DNA from: Mxb001 sp049431945
GTDB lineage: Bacteria > Actinomycetota > Actinomycetes > S36-B12
Length of the DNA: 18,397 nt
Assembly: GCA_049431945.1 (NCBI GenBank)
Contig: JBMTDJ010000038.1
Location: 1 to 18,397, forward strand
Direction: 5' to 3'
Shown: piece after piece, positions 7,673 to 15,016 of the stretch
Position numbering within the stretch: the stretch's first letter is position 1
How the letters are laid out: every line of letters begins with the position of its first letter
Notes under the pieces: generated by a model
Database searches by the model: none
The model's input: only the letters and a program-made list of their open reading frames with translations
What the model was told of the DNA's origin: nothing
Translations under genes and position numbers: made by a program

Positions 7673-9510
7673 GCGACAGGGCGCGCGGCGCGGGCGACGG
7701 TGACACCCCCGTCGCCGATCCCCGGCTCGTCGTCGCCCCCGAGGGTCCCATCGAAGCGGCAGTCGCGCCGTCGGTCGAGCCGGTGCGGCTGGAGTCGGAG
7801 GCCGGCGTAGAGAGCACGGCGCGGGCGGACACGCGGTCCCTCATTGGCTCCAGCGCCGTGATGGCGACCGGCACCGTCATCTCCCGCGTGACCGGCGTTG
7901 CTCGCGATGTCGCACTCACAGCCGCGCTCGGGTTCTACCTGGTCTCGGATGCCTACTCACTCGGCAACACGATGCCCAATGTCTTATACATCCTCATCAT
8001 CGGCGGCGCCCTCAACGCGGTGTTCATCCCGCAGTTGGTGCGCCGCATGAAGGACGACGCAGACGGGGGCCAGGCCTATGCAGACCGGCTCATCACCCTG
8101 GCAGGGATCGTCCTGCTCATCTTCTCCGTTGCCGCGGTCCTGCTCGCACCCATCCTCGTCGACCTCTACGCGACGTCCGCCTACGACGACTCCCAGCGTG
8201 AACTGGCAACGGCATTCGCGAGGCTGTGCCTGCCGCAGATCTTCTTCTACGGAATCTACGCGCTGCTCAGCCAGGTGCTCAACGCACGTGGCCGGTTCGG
8301 TGCGCCGATGTTCGCTCCCATCCTCAACAACATCGTGGCGATCGCCACCTTCATCCTCTTCATCGTCATCGCCGGCACGTCGGCAGCCGCTGATGGCGTT
8401 CTCACGCCTGATCAGGTGGCCATCCTCGGCATCGGCACGACGCTGGGCGTCGCCCTGCAGGCGATCATCCTCATCCCTGTGCTGGTGCGAGCCGGCTATC
8501 GCTGGCGTCCCAGGTTCGACTGGCGTGGTTCGGGGCTCGGCAAGGCCGGACACCTCGCCGTGTGGACCCTGCTGCTGGTACTCGTCAACCAGGCGGGATA
8601 CGTCGTCATCACCCGACTCGCCACCCTTGCCAACGTCAATGCCGCCGCGGCTGGGACCACACCAGCTGGACTCACGACGTACCAGAAGGCACACCTGATC
8701 TTCATGCTGCCGCACAGCGTGATCACCGTGTCGATCGTGACCGCGCTGCTGCCAGCGCTCAGTCGCGTCGCACATTCGGGTCGATTGCAGCAGGTCGGTG
8801 CCGACGTCTCGGGCGCCATGCGGCTCGTCGCCGCGCTGATCATTCCCATCGGCGCCGTGCTCATGGTCGTGAGCCCGGGTATTGCCGTACTGCTCTTCGG
8901 ATACGGCGCAGCGACACCCGATCAGGCACAACTCGCCGGCCTCATCACCAGTGTCTTCATGCTGGGCCTGCTGCCCTTCACACTCTTCTACGTCCTCTTC
9001 CGCGGCTTCTACGCCGTCGAGGACACTCGTACGCCGTTCCTGGCCAGCGTGCTCATGAACGTCGTCGCGCTCGGTGTGGCCATCCCGCTCTTCTACACAG
9101 TGACTGGAGGCGCACAGGTCGCCTCGCTTGCCTTCGGCTACGTCTGCGGCTTCTGGGTGACGTTCATCGCATCCTGGATCCTCCTGGCGAGAAGGCTTGG
9201 CGGCCTGGAGTCCTGGGCGACCATCCGCTCGCTCCTGCGGATGCTCATTGCCGGCTTCATCGCGTTCTGTGTGATGTTCGGGGTTGATGCGGCCCTCACG
9301 ACGTACGTCACGGGTAGCGATCCTGCGGACACCCTGGGTGTGGTCATCGATGTCGTCGTCCTGGCCGCAGTAGGCGGTGGTGTCTACCTCGCCGCCGCGT
9401 GGGCGATGCGTATCCATGAGGTCGGTGACGTTGTCCAGTTGGTCACTCGCAGGATTCGGCGGCGCTCATCCGGCAAAGGGACGGGCGACGCCCGTACCCT
9501 CGAGGGGTGA
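7669..9510 (+). CDS. murJ: Lipid II flippase MurJ
   Basis: 613 residues, MOP-superfamily flippase that moves lipid II across the cytoplasmic membrane for peptidoglycan synthesis. An acidic, Pro/Ala-rich cytoplasmic tail (1-56) precedes the membrane core of about 14 helices. The first helix carries SRVTGVARD, whose Arg73 and Arg79 align with the essential Arg18 and Arg24 of E. coli MurJ; Asp94 aligns with Asp39. The next segment NTMPNVLYILIIGGALNAVF lacks the Arg pair that E. coli has there (Arg52 region), as I recall for other actinobacterial MurJ proteins. The C-terminus is a basic cytoplasmic tail. Unlike mycobacterial MviN (Rv3910), it is not fused to a pseudokinase; that domain is the next gene. 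ATG overlaps the upstream TGA, and its TGA overlaps the downstream GTG. Confidence 0.96.
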   Translation: MSDRARGAGDGDTPVADPRLVVAPEGPIEAAVAPSVEPVRLESEAGVESTARADTRSLIGSSAVMATGTVISRVTGVARDVALTAALGFYLVSDAYSLGNTMPNVLYILIIGGALNAVFIPQLVRRMKDDADGGQAYADRLITLAGIVLLIFSVAAVLLAPILVDLYATSAYDDSQRELATAFARLCLPQIFFYGIYALLSQVLNARGRFGAPMFAPILNNIVAIATFILFIVIAGTSAAADGVLTPDQVAILGIGTTLGVALQAIILIPVLVRAGYRWRPRFDWRGSGLGKAGHLAVWTLLLVLVNQAGYVVITRLATLANVNAAAAGTTPAGLTTYQKAHLIFMLPHSVITVSIVTALLPALSRVAHSGRLQQVGADVSGAMRLVAALIIPIGAVLMVVSPGIAVLLFGYGAATPDQAQLAGLITSVFMLGLLPFTLFYVLFRGFYAVEDTRTPFLASVLMNVVALGVAIPLFYTVTGGAQVASLAFGYVCGFWVTFIASWILLARRLGGLESWATIRSLLRMLIAGFIAFCVMFGVDAALTTYVTGSDPADTLGVVIDVVVLAAVGGGVYLAAAWAMRIHEVGDVVQLVTRRIRRRSSGKGTGDARTLEG

Positions 9511-11027
9511 GCGACAGGCGGATCGGCCGCTACATCCTCGACGTGCTGGTCTCTCAGACCGGCGCGGTCGAACTGTGGCAGGGGTTCGACCCCACACTCG
9601 AGCGGCCCGTCTCCGTCAGGCTCGTGCCCGCGGACGATCCACGAGCAGCCGCGGCCGAGGCAGCGGCGCGCGGCGCCGCCACCGTGGACGACCGCCGCAT
9701 CATCGCCGTACTCGACATCCTCACGGGCGAGCAGATCGTCGACGGGCAGTCCGGTGGAGCACTCGGGGGCGCGTACTACCTCGCGATCGTGAGCGAGTGG
9801 GTCGATGGGCGGACACTCACCGACATCTACGAGGAGCGCGAGGGCGAGCCGATCGAGATCGACGAGGTTGTCCCCGTCATGCGCCAGGTCGCCATCGCCT
9901 TGCAGCACAGTCACGAATTCGACGTGCACCACCGACGCCTGCGTCCCGGCTCGCTCCTCATCTCAGAGACCGCCGACTTCGACGATCCCTTCACGCTCCT
10001 CGGCGATACCAACGTCGTGCGCATCCGTGGACTCGCCGTCGATGCGTCACTGTGGCCCGAGGGCGGCCCGGGGCGCGACGACATCGTCGGTGTCGGATCG
10101 CTGCTCTACGCCATGCTCACCGGTCGATGGCCACTCGGCCTCGTCGACGGAATGTCACCTGCCCCTCGGGTCGGCGACCGCCTGCTGCCACCATCACAGG
10201 TCGTCGCCGACGTCCCCCCGACGATCGACGACATCTGCATGCGGGCCATCGGTCCGGAGGCCGCCGGCGACCCCCGCATCCAGCCCTACCCCACGGTCTC
10301 CGCCGTGGTGAGCGCGCTCGGCGCCTGGGAGCAGCGACCAGGTCGCCGCACTCTCAGCCTGGCAGCGCGCGAGTCGACCGGGTCGCGCGGATCCCACCGC
10401 GCGCTGCGCATGGCGGGACGCGCGCTCCTGGCGACCGCTGCCTTCGTGGCAGTTGGCGTCGTCGGGTTCGCGGGTCTGCGACTCGCCCAGAGCTCCGAGT
10501 CCCCGTGGGGCATCAGCGCTGCGGGTGCGCCCACGGAGGTGCTCACCGAGGTGGATGAGTTCTCCTCGACCGGCACGGTGGGCGGCATCCCCGGGGAGAT
10601 CGTCCCCGTCAATGCCACGGACTTCGATCCGCAGGGCGACGGGGAGGAGATGGCCGATCTGGTGCCCAATGCGATCGACCAGCGCTCCGACACGGCGTGG
10701 ACCACGGACACCTACTACTCGTCAGACCTCGGGGGCAAGCCGGGCACGGGCCTGGTCCTGGATCTCGGGGAGTCCACTCCGGTGAGCGCCGTGCGCCTCG
10801 AACTCGTCGGCTCCGGATCATCCGTCGAGGTGCTGGTGGCGTCCAAGCCCTACCGCAAGACACGCAAGTGGACCCGCCTGGCAGGCGCGGAGGGGATCGG
10901 CACGGCCATCGACCTGCGCGCCCCTCGCCCCGTCGTGGGACGCTACGTCCTCATCTGGTTCACGCAGCTCCCTCTCGTCGATGGCGTGTACGCCGGTGGC
11001 CTGCGTGACGTCATCGTCTTCCGTTGA
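9507..11027 (+). CDS. Transmembrane pseudokinase with extracytoplasmic discoidin-like domain (MviN C-terminal equivalent)
   Basis: 506 residues. Residues 5-275 have a Ser/Thr kinase-like fold, but the catalytic residues are gone. The VAIK lysine is replaced in PVSVRLV (Arg38), HRDLKPxN reads HRRLRPGS (Arg144 for the catalytic Asp, Ser149 for Asn), and no DFG is found near RIRGLAVD. One transmembrane helix lies at 303-326. Outside is a beta-sandwich-like domain (about 365-505) with NAIDQRSDTAWTTD and LVLDLGESTPVSAVRLEL, typical of F5/8C-type carbohydrate-binding domains. In M. tuberculosis the same pseudokinase and outer domain are fused to MurJ in MviN, where PknB phosphorylation recruits FhaA to restrain peptidoglycan synthesis. 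A matching role for this separate protein is inference. GTG 9507 overlaps the murJ stop. Confidence 0.88.
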   Translation: MSDRRIGRYILDVLVSQTGAVELWQGFDPTLERPVSVRLVPADDPRAAAAEAAARGAATVDDRRIIAVLDILTGEQIVDGQSGGALGGAYYLAIVSEWVDGRTLTDIYEEREGEPIEIDEVVPVMRQVAIALQHSHEFDVHHRRLRPGSLLISETADFDDPFTLLGDTNVVRIRGLAVDASLWPEGGPGRDDIVGVGSLLYAMLTGRWPLGLVDGMSPAPRVGDRLLPPSQVVADVPPTIDDICMRAIGPEAAGDPRIQPYPTVSAVVSALGAWEQRPGRRTLSLAARESTGSRGSHRALRMAGRALLATAAFVAVGVVGFAGLRLAQSSESPWGISAAGAPTEVLTEVDEFSSTGTVGGIPGEIVPVNATDFDPQGDGEEMADLVPNAIDQRSDTAWTTDTYYSSDLGGKPGTGLVLDLGESTPVSAVRLELVGSGSSVEVLVASKPYRKTRKWTRLAGAEGIGTAIDLRAPRPVVGRYVLIWFTQLPLVDGVYAGGLRDVIVFR

Positions 11028-11037
11028 GACCCCACAC

Positions 11038-11049
11038 TAGGCTCAGGCC
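11038..11049 (+). promoter_or_regulatory. Leaderless promoter -10 (TAGGCT-N6-GTG) of sigM
   Basis: TAGGCT 11038-11043, then CAGGCC, then GTG 11050, inside the 22-bp gap after the pseudokinase gene. No Shine-Dalgarno sequence. It would let sigM be transcribed apart from the murJ operon. Confidence 0.55.
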
Positions 11050-11694
11050 GTGAGCGAGCAGACCGACGCCGAACTGCTCGCCGCGCATTGCGCAGGCGAT
11101 CCGGACGCCTTCACCGAGATCGTCCGACGCCACCGCGATCGGCTCTGGGCCGTCGCCCTGCGCACGACGGGCAACCCCGAGGAGGCGAGCGACGCCCTCC
11201 AGGACGCCCTCATCTCTGCCTATCGGCGTGCCGACTCCTTCCGTGGCGACTCCGCCGTGACGACGTGGCTGCACCGCATCGTGGTCAATGCCTCACTTGA
11301 CCGCCTGCGCCGACGCTCGGTACGGGCGTGGGTGCCGCTGCCCGAGGAGGGCGAGGGCCCGGCCCTGGTGGACACCTCCCGGCTCGCGGACCCACGGGCC
11401 GCTGCTGAGAGCAGAGAGACGGTCGCGGAGGTCCGAGCAGCGCTCGACATGCTGCCCCCCGACCAGCGGGCAGCCATCGTCCTGGTGGACCTCGAGGGAT
11501 GGTCAGTCGAGGAGGCTGCCCGGGCCTTGGACTGTCCCGTGGGGACGGTCAAGAGCCGGTGCTTCCGAGGCCGGGCCAAACTGGCTGAGCGCCTCGCTCA
11601 TCTGCGGAACCAGGATGGTCCAGGTCCCGTCGTACCCCCGGATAACGACGAGATCACGACGACGCGACCCGATCAGACAGGAGGTGCACCGTGA
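11050..11694 (+). CDS. sigM: ECF RNA polymerase sigma factor, SigM type
   Basis: 214 residues. Sigma region 2 spans about 18-90 with DPDAFTEIVRRHRDRLWAVALR, the region 2.3/2.4 segment DALQDALISAYRRADSFRG, and TTWLHRIVVNASLDRLRRR. Region 4 spans about 124-183 with LPPDQRAAIVLVDLEGWSVEEAA (in pieces) and the helix-turn-helix AARALDCPVGTVKSR. It directs RNA polymerase to a specific promoter set. The assignment to SigM rests on the ECF fold plus the conserved position after murJ and before a transmembrane partner and trxB-trxA, as with Rv3911. A Pro/Asp-rich tail follows region 4. The stop overlaps the downstream GTG by 4 bp (GTGA 11691-11694), the usual coupling of a sigma factor to its anti-sigma factor. 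Confidence 0.92.
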   Translation: MSEQTDAELLAAHCAGDPDAFTEIVRRHRDRLWAVALRTTGNPEEASDALQDALISAYRRADSFRGDSAVTTWLHRIVVNASLDRLRRRSVRAWVPLPEEGEGPALVDTSRLADPRAAAESRETVAEVRAALDMLPPDQRAAIVLVDLEGWSVEEAARALDCPVGTVKSRCFRGRAKLAERLAHLRNQDGPGPVVPPDNDEITTTRPDQTGGAP

Positions 11695-12518
11695 GCGACG
11701 ACATCTCCGGCGACCTCCCGCCCATCGATCCCGAGCTCGCAGCCTGGCTGGCCAGCGACACGCCGCCACCCATGCCCCCGGAGGTCTGGGCCGATATCGA
11801 GGCTCGGCTGGCGGCCGAGCCGGCCCTGCAGTCAGGTTCCCCTGTCGTCTCCCTCACGGGTGCACGCCAGGCACGGCGCGGCCGACGAGTGCTTCCCGTG
11901 CTGGCCGGGGCTGCGGGACTGGCCCTCGTGGGAGCGGTCGTCCTGCCGTCGTTGCGATCCGCCGATCCCGCCCCAGTCGCCGATGGCGCCGTCCCGTCGC
12001 AGACCGTCGTTGCCGCTCCCGCACCGGACAACGCGGGCTCAGCCATGGCCTCGGCGTCGACGGAACCGCTGCCTGCCCAGACACCCGAGGGTGCAGCAGC
12101 CACTGTCCCGAAGCCTGCGGTCCCGCGAGCCATGGTGGCCACCGGCACCGACTACACCGCCGACGCGCTCCCCGCGCAGGTCGTGACACTGCTCGCCGAC
12201 GCAGGGATGTCGGACGGGATCGGCGTCGCGAGCGCGATGACGGCTTCTCCTTCCCCCACCGTGATGCCCGGCGTCGGCCTGGCGGCAAGTCCTGAGTCGC
12301 TCGCGGACTGCATGCTTCGTCTAGGCCTTCCGCCTGGGTCTGTCCCGCTCGTCCTGGACACGGCGACCATCGAGGGGCGCGAGGGGAGCGTGATCGTCAC
12401 CGCTGGGCAACTCGACACGGCGGGCACGCCGGTGAGCCTGCACGTCGTGGCGGTCGGCCAGGAGTGCTCAGATGACGACGTCCTCACCGCCCGACACTGG
12501 GACCTCCCGCTCCGCTAA
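11691..12518 (+). CDS. Probable anti-SigM factor, single-pass membrane protein
   Basis: 275 residues. The cytoplasmic N-terminus (1-66) has short acidic helices, LAAWLASDTPP and EVWADIEARLAAE, then a basic ARQARRGRR stop. One transmembrane helix lies at 67-88. The outside part is low-complexity, rich in Ala, Pro and Thr up to about residue 145, then a folded domain of about 125 residues with two cysteines, Cys207 and Cys259, which could form a disulfide. No zinc-binding anti-sigma HxxxCxxC motif is present. The call rests on topology and on start/stop overlap with sigM; the position is that of Rv3912 (RsmA) in M. tuberculosis. Binding to SigM is inferred. A 69-bp gap containing a promoter-like region separates it from the trxB upstream ATG at 12588. 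Confidence 0.75.
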   Translation: MSDDISGDLPPIDPELAAWLASDTPPPMPPEVWADIEARLAAEPALQSGSPVVSLTGARQARRGRRVLPVLAGAAGLALVGAVVLPSLRSADPAPVADGAVPSQTVVAAPAPDNAGSAMASASTEPLPAQTPEGAAATVPKPAVPRAMVATGTDYTADALPAQVVTLLADAGMSDGIGVASAMTASPSPTVMPGVGLAASPESLADCMLRLGLPPGSVPLVLDTATIEGREGSVIVTAGQLDTAGTPVSLHVVAVGQECSDDDVLTARHWDLPLR

Positions 12519-12523
12519 CGCCT

Positions 12524-12550
12524 GGGAATACCCCTAGGGGTATATTGGCT
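12524..12550 (+). promoter_or_regulatory. Possible SigR/SigH-type promoter element overlapping the trxB operator
   Basis: GGGAAT at 12524-12529 equals the -35 used by disulfide-stress sigma factors (SigR in Streptomyces, SigH in mycobacteria), which control trxBA in those hosts. At the standard 18-base spacing lies GCT (12548-12550), one base off the expected GTT. A different -10, TATATT (12541-12546), is also present. The -35 match is good and the -10 match is only partial. Confidence 0.35.
12528..12543. promoter_or_regulatory. CsoR/CstR-type operator 1 (trxB)
   Basis: Perfect 7-2-7 palindrome ATACCCC-TA-GGGGTAT. Its right arm runs into TATATT (12541-12546), a -10 candidate for trxB. TACCCC-GGGGTA arms are the recognition pattern of CsoR, RicR and CstR repressors. 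The motif recurs at 15614 and 17111, again at promoters. Direct reading: palindrome and position. Inference: the repressor class and its ligand. Confidence 0.7.
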
Positions 12551-12563
12551 GACTCCGCCTAGT

Positions 12564-12577
12564 CGGCCTCGAGGCCG
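12564..12577. repeat. 14-bp palindrome between the trxB operator and start
   Basis: CGGCCTCGAGGCCG is a perfect inverted repeat with no loop, lying in the presumed 5' leader of trxB. It could be a second protein-binding site. As RNA it would form at most a short hairpin. GC-rich palindromes arise easily in this genome, so significance is low. Confidence 0.3.
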
Positions 12578-12607
12578 GCGCGGCAGGATGGCTGTCGTTA
12601 TCGACCC

Positions 12608-12614
12608 AGGGGAG
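12608..12614 (+). promoter_or_regulatory. Ribosome binding site that sets the trxB start
   Basis: AGGGGAG followed by a 6-base gap to GTG 12621. The upstream in-frame ATG 12588 has no comparable site, so GTG 12621 is the preferred start. Confidence 0.75.
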
Positions 12615-12620
12615 TGCACC

Positions 12621-13553
12621 GTGTCCGACGTCCGCGACGTCATCATCATCGGCTCCGGCCCGACCGGCTACACCGCCGCGATCTACACCGCGCGTGCACA
12701 ACTCACCCCGCTCGTTTTCGAAGGCGCGGTCACCGCGGGCGGCGCACTCATGAACACCACCGAGGTCGAGAACTTCCCCGGCTTCCGCGACGGCATCATG
12801 GGCCCCGCTCTCATGGAGGAGATGCGAGCACAGGCAGTGCGCTTCGGTGCCGAGATGATCACCGACGACGTCGTCGACGTCCAACTCGATGGCGACATCA
12901 AGACCGTGCGTGACGGCAGCGGCCGCGAGTACCAGGCCCGCGCGGTGATCCTGGCGATGGGTTCGGGCTATCGCGAACTTGACCTGCCCAACGAGAAGCG
13001 CCTTTCCGGTCACGGAGTGTCCTGGTGCGCTACGTGCGACGGATTCTTCTTCCGGGACCAGGACATTGCCGTCGTCGGGGGTGGTGACTCAGCGCTCGAG
13101 GAGGCGACATTCCTCACTCGCTTCGCTAAGTCAGTCACCTTGATTCACCGCCGTGACTCGCTGCGCGCGAGCAAGATCATGCAGGAGCGCGCCTTCAACG
13201 ATCCGAAGATCCAGTTCGCGTGGAACTCCGAGGTCGTCGATGTCCTCGGTGACGCCAAGGTCAGCGGTGTCGTACTCAAGGACACGGTCACCGGCGAGAC
13301 GCGTGAACTTCCTGTTACGGGGCTTTTCATCGCCATCGGGCACGATCCGCGCTCCGAGCTCGTCAAAGGCAAGATCGCGCTCGATGACAACGGATACGTC
13401 CTCGTGGAGGCGCCAAGCACCCGCACCAACGTGTCCGGGGTCTTCGCCGCGGGCGATCTCGTCGACCACACCTACCGCCAGGCCATCACGGCGGCGGGCA
13501 CCGGCTGCTCGGCCGCTCTCGACGCCGAGCGCTACCTCGCTGCCCACGAATAG
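12621..13553 (+). CDS. trxB: Thioredoxin reductase (NADPH)
   Basis: 310 residues from GTG 12621; an ATG at 12588 would add 11 residues (MAVVIDPGECT) absent from the family. This cytoplasmic flavoenzyme passes electrons from NADPH via FAD to thioredoxin. Motifs: FAD-binding GSGPTG (11-16), redox-active CATCDG with Cys136 and Cys139, NADPH-binding GGGDSA (153-158) with HRRD (176-179), and the C-terminal FAD motif GVFAAGDLVD. Length is typical of low-molecular-weight bacterial TrxB. It lies 42 bp before trxA, its substrate, and 102 bp after the anti-sigma gene. The promoter region holds a CsoR/CstR-like operator and a SigR-like -35, suggesting control by metal or sulfur stress and possibly by disulfide stress. 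Confidence 0.97.
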   Translation: MSDVRDVIIIGSGPTGYTAAIYTARAQLTPLVFEGAVTAGGALMNTTEVENFPGFRDGIMGPALMEEMRAQAVRFGAEMITDDVVDVQLDGDIKTVRDGSGREYQARAVILAMGSGYRELDLPNEKRLSGHGVSWCATCDGFFFRDQDIAVVGGGDSALEEATFLTRFAKSVTLIHRRDSLRASKIMQERAFNDPKIQFAWNSEVVDVLGDAKVSGVVLKDTVTGETRELPVTGLFIAIGHDPRSELVKGKIALDDNGYVLVEAPSTRTNVSGVFAAGDLVDHTYRQAITAAGTGCSAALDAERYLAAHE

Positions 13554-13566
13554 CTGGACCCACCCT

Positions 13567-13591
13567 TAGGCTGGGACCGCCCCGGAAGGAG
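13567..13591 (+). promoter_or_regulatory. Possible trxA promoter -10 and ribosome binding site
   Basis: TAGGCT at 13567-13572 is the hexamer seen at the leaderless starts here, but it is followed by a leader of about 17 bases holding AAGGAG (13586-13591), 4 bases before ATG 13596. trxA may thus have its own leadered transcript besides read-through from trxB. Confidence 0.45.
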
Positions 13592-13595
13592 AACC

Positions 13596-13919
13596 ATGGC
13601 TACCAAGACCGTCACCGACGCATCCTTCGATGCCGACGTACTCAAGAGTGACATCCCCGTCATCGTCGACTTCTGGGCCGAATGGTGTGGCCCGTGCCGC
13701 ATGGTCGCTCCCATCCTCGAGGAGATCTCAGCGGAGTACGACGGCAAGATCGTCATCGCCAAGCTCAACGTTGACGAGAATCCCAAGACTGCCGCGTCCT
13801 ATGGCATCACGTCGATCCCCACCATGAATGTCTACTCGGATGGCGACGTCGTCAAGACCATCATCGGCGCGAAGCCTAAGGCGGCTCTGCTCTCCGACCT
13901 GCAGCCCTTCCTGCAGTAG
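13596..13919 (+). CDS. trxA: Thioredoxin
   Basis: 107 residues, a complete single-domain thioredoxin. The active site WCGPC gives Cys31 and Cys34; the buried Asp is in VIVDFWAEW (Asp25), and the cis-proline loop TSIPT has Pro75. It reduces protein disulfides in the cytoplasm using electrons from TrxB, encoded 42 bp upstream. AAGGAG 4 bases before the ATG is the best ribosome binding site in the window. The TAG stop (13917-13919) forms part of the AGGGA site of the following cwlM gene, so the two genes are tightly coupled. It corresponds by position to trxC (Rv3914) of M. tuberculosis. Confidence 0.97.
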   Translation: MATKTVTDASFDADVLKSDIPVIVDFWAEWCGPCRMVAPILEEISAEYDGKIVIAKLNVDENPKTAASYGITSIPTMNVYSDGDVVKTIIGAKPKAALLSDLQPFLQ

Positions 13920-13928
13920 GGAATTCAC

Positions 13929-15008
13929 GTGGCCGTCCTCCGACGCGGGGACACCGGCGTCGCGGTGGCCGACATCCGTGCGCGCCTGGTGCGACTGCGC
14001 CTGCTCGACTCCGACTCCGAGGCATCACTCGATGACGCGGAATACGACGATGCCGTCGAGCAGTCCATTCGTGCGTTCCAGCAGCAGCGTGGGATTGCCG
14101 TCGACGGCATCTGCGGGCCACAGACGCTGCGCCACCTCGAGGAGGCGCGCTGGACGCTCGGGGATCGGGTGCTCGCCTACACCCCGGGGCATCTCATCCG
14201 CGGCGACGACGTGTTGGATCTCCAGCGCCGACTCACGCGCATGGGCTTCGACTGCGGGCGCCCTGACGGGATCTTCGGACCGCTGACGGACTCGGCCCTT
14301 CGAGACTTCCAGCGCAATGTCGGCATGGAGTCCGACGGCACATGCGGATTGACGACGTACTGGGCTCTCGAGCGACTCACTCGCACGGTCGGTGACGGAG
14401 ATGCCGTGGCGATCCGTGAGCGCGAGGCCATGGACGCTTTGCGCTCCGGCGTCGCCGGCAAGGTCATTGCCCTCGATCCGGGCGGCGCTGACGCCGACCA
14501 GCGATTCGCTCTTGCCGAGGCGGCCATCGTGGCCGATGTGTGCGCACGGATCGAGGGTCGCTTGGCCGCTCTGGGCACTCAGGTGATCTACACGCGTACG
14601 CCGACTCCCGAACTCGTCAATGAGGCGGAGCGTGCTTCGCACGCCAATGCGGCAAGCGCGGACCTCCTGCTGTCGTTGCACGTCGAACGTGTGGAACTGC
14701 CGGGAGCCAATGGCTTCGCGACGTTCTACTTCGGAGCGCCACTCGGGGGCTCGCACTCAGCCGGTGCCCGCATTGCCGCGGAGCAGATCCAGGAGCAGGT
14801 CTGCATGCGCACCGATCTCACCGACTGTCGCAGTCACGCGCGCACCTGGGACCTGTTGCGCCTCACGACGATGCCGGCCGTGTGGGTCGAGATGGGCTAT
14901 CTCTCGCACCCGGGTGATGCCGCTCGCCTGAGCGATCCGCGGTTCCGTGACACCTTGAGTGAAGCCATCGCTAGCGCGGTCACCACGTTCTTTGCCCCGG
15001 CTCCCTAG
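13929..15008 (+). CDS. cwlM: CwlM-like peptidoglycan-binding/amidase_3 protein, probably non-catalytic
   Basis: 359 residues with no signal peptide, so cytoplasmic. Two peptidoglycan_binding_1 repeats are visible: about 5-72 (LRRGDTG, then FQQQRGIAVDGICGPQT) and 88-150 (LQRRLTRMGF, PDGIFGPLTDSALRDFQ). An N-acetylmuramoyl-L-alanine amidase (Amidase_3) fold follows, about 176-355. Of its zinc site, His251 (LLLSLHVER) and the catalytic Glu321 (VWVEMGYLSHP) remain, but the first ligand, normally in DPGHGG, is lost: it reads DPGGAD at 183-188. Mycobacterial CwlM (Rv3915) is a PknB-phosphorylated cytoplasmic regulator of MurA and MurJ rather than a wall hydrolase. Domain order, lack of secretion and the missing ligand fit that role here. 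GTG 13929 follows AGGGA (13918-13922) by 6 bases. Confidence 0.88.
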   Translation: MAVLRRGDTGVAVADIRARLVRLRLLDSDSEASLDDAEYDDAVEQSIRAFQQQRGIAVDGICGPQTLRHLEEARWTLGDRVLAYTPGHLIRGDDVLDLQRRLTRMGFDCGRPDGIFGPLTDSALRDFQRNVGMESDGTCGLTTYWALERLTRTVGDGDAVAIREREAMDALRSGVAGKVIALDPGGADADQRFALAEAAIVADVCARIEGRLAALGTQVIYTRTPTPELVNEAERASHANAASADLLLSLHVERVELPGANGFATFYFGAPLGGSHSAGARIAAEQIQEQVCMRTDLTDCRSHARTWDLLRLTTMPAVWVEMGYLSHPGDAARLSDPRFRDTLSEAIASAVTTFFAPAP

Positions 15009-15016
15009 ACGCAATG

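Noticed and set aside
7984..9417. 477-residue open frame on the minus strand opposite murJ
   Set aside because: Its product is an Asp/Glu/Arg/His-rich sequence with no hydrophobic core, typical of an antisense frame to a membrane-protein gene in high-GC DNA. MurJ on the other strand is certain.
9495..9509. TACCCTCGAGGGGTG, resembling the operator motif, at the pseudokinase start
   Set aside because: The arms are unequal, the centre is different, and it lies inside the murJ coding end with no -10 element. Probably chance.
11633..11644. TACCCCCGGATA near the end of sigM
   Set aside because: The right arm does not match (GGATA instead of GGGGTA) and the site is inside coding sequence without a promoter context.
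11288..12295. 335-residue plus-strand frame across sigM and the anti-sigma gene
   Set aside because: Arg/Pro/Ser-rich shadow frame; both overlapped genes have clear domains or topology and coupled start/stop codons.
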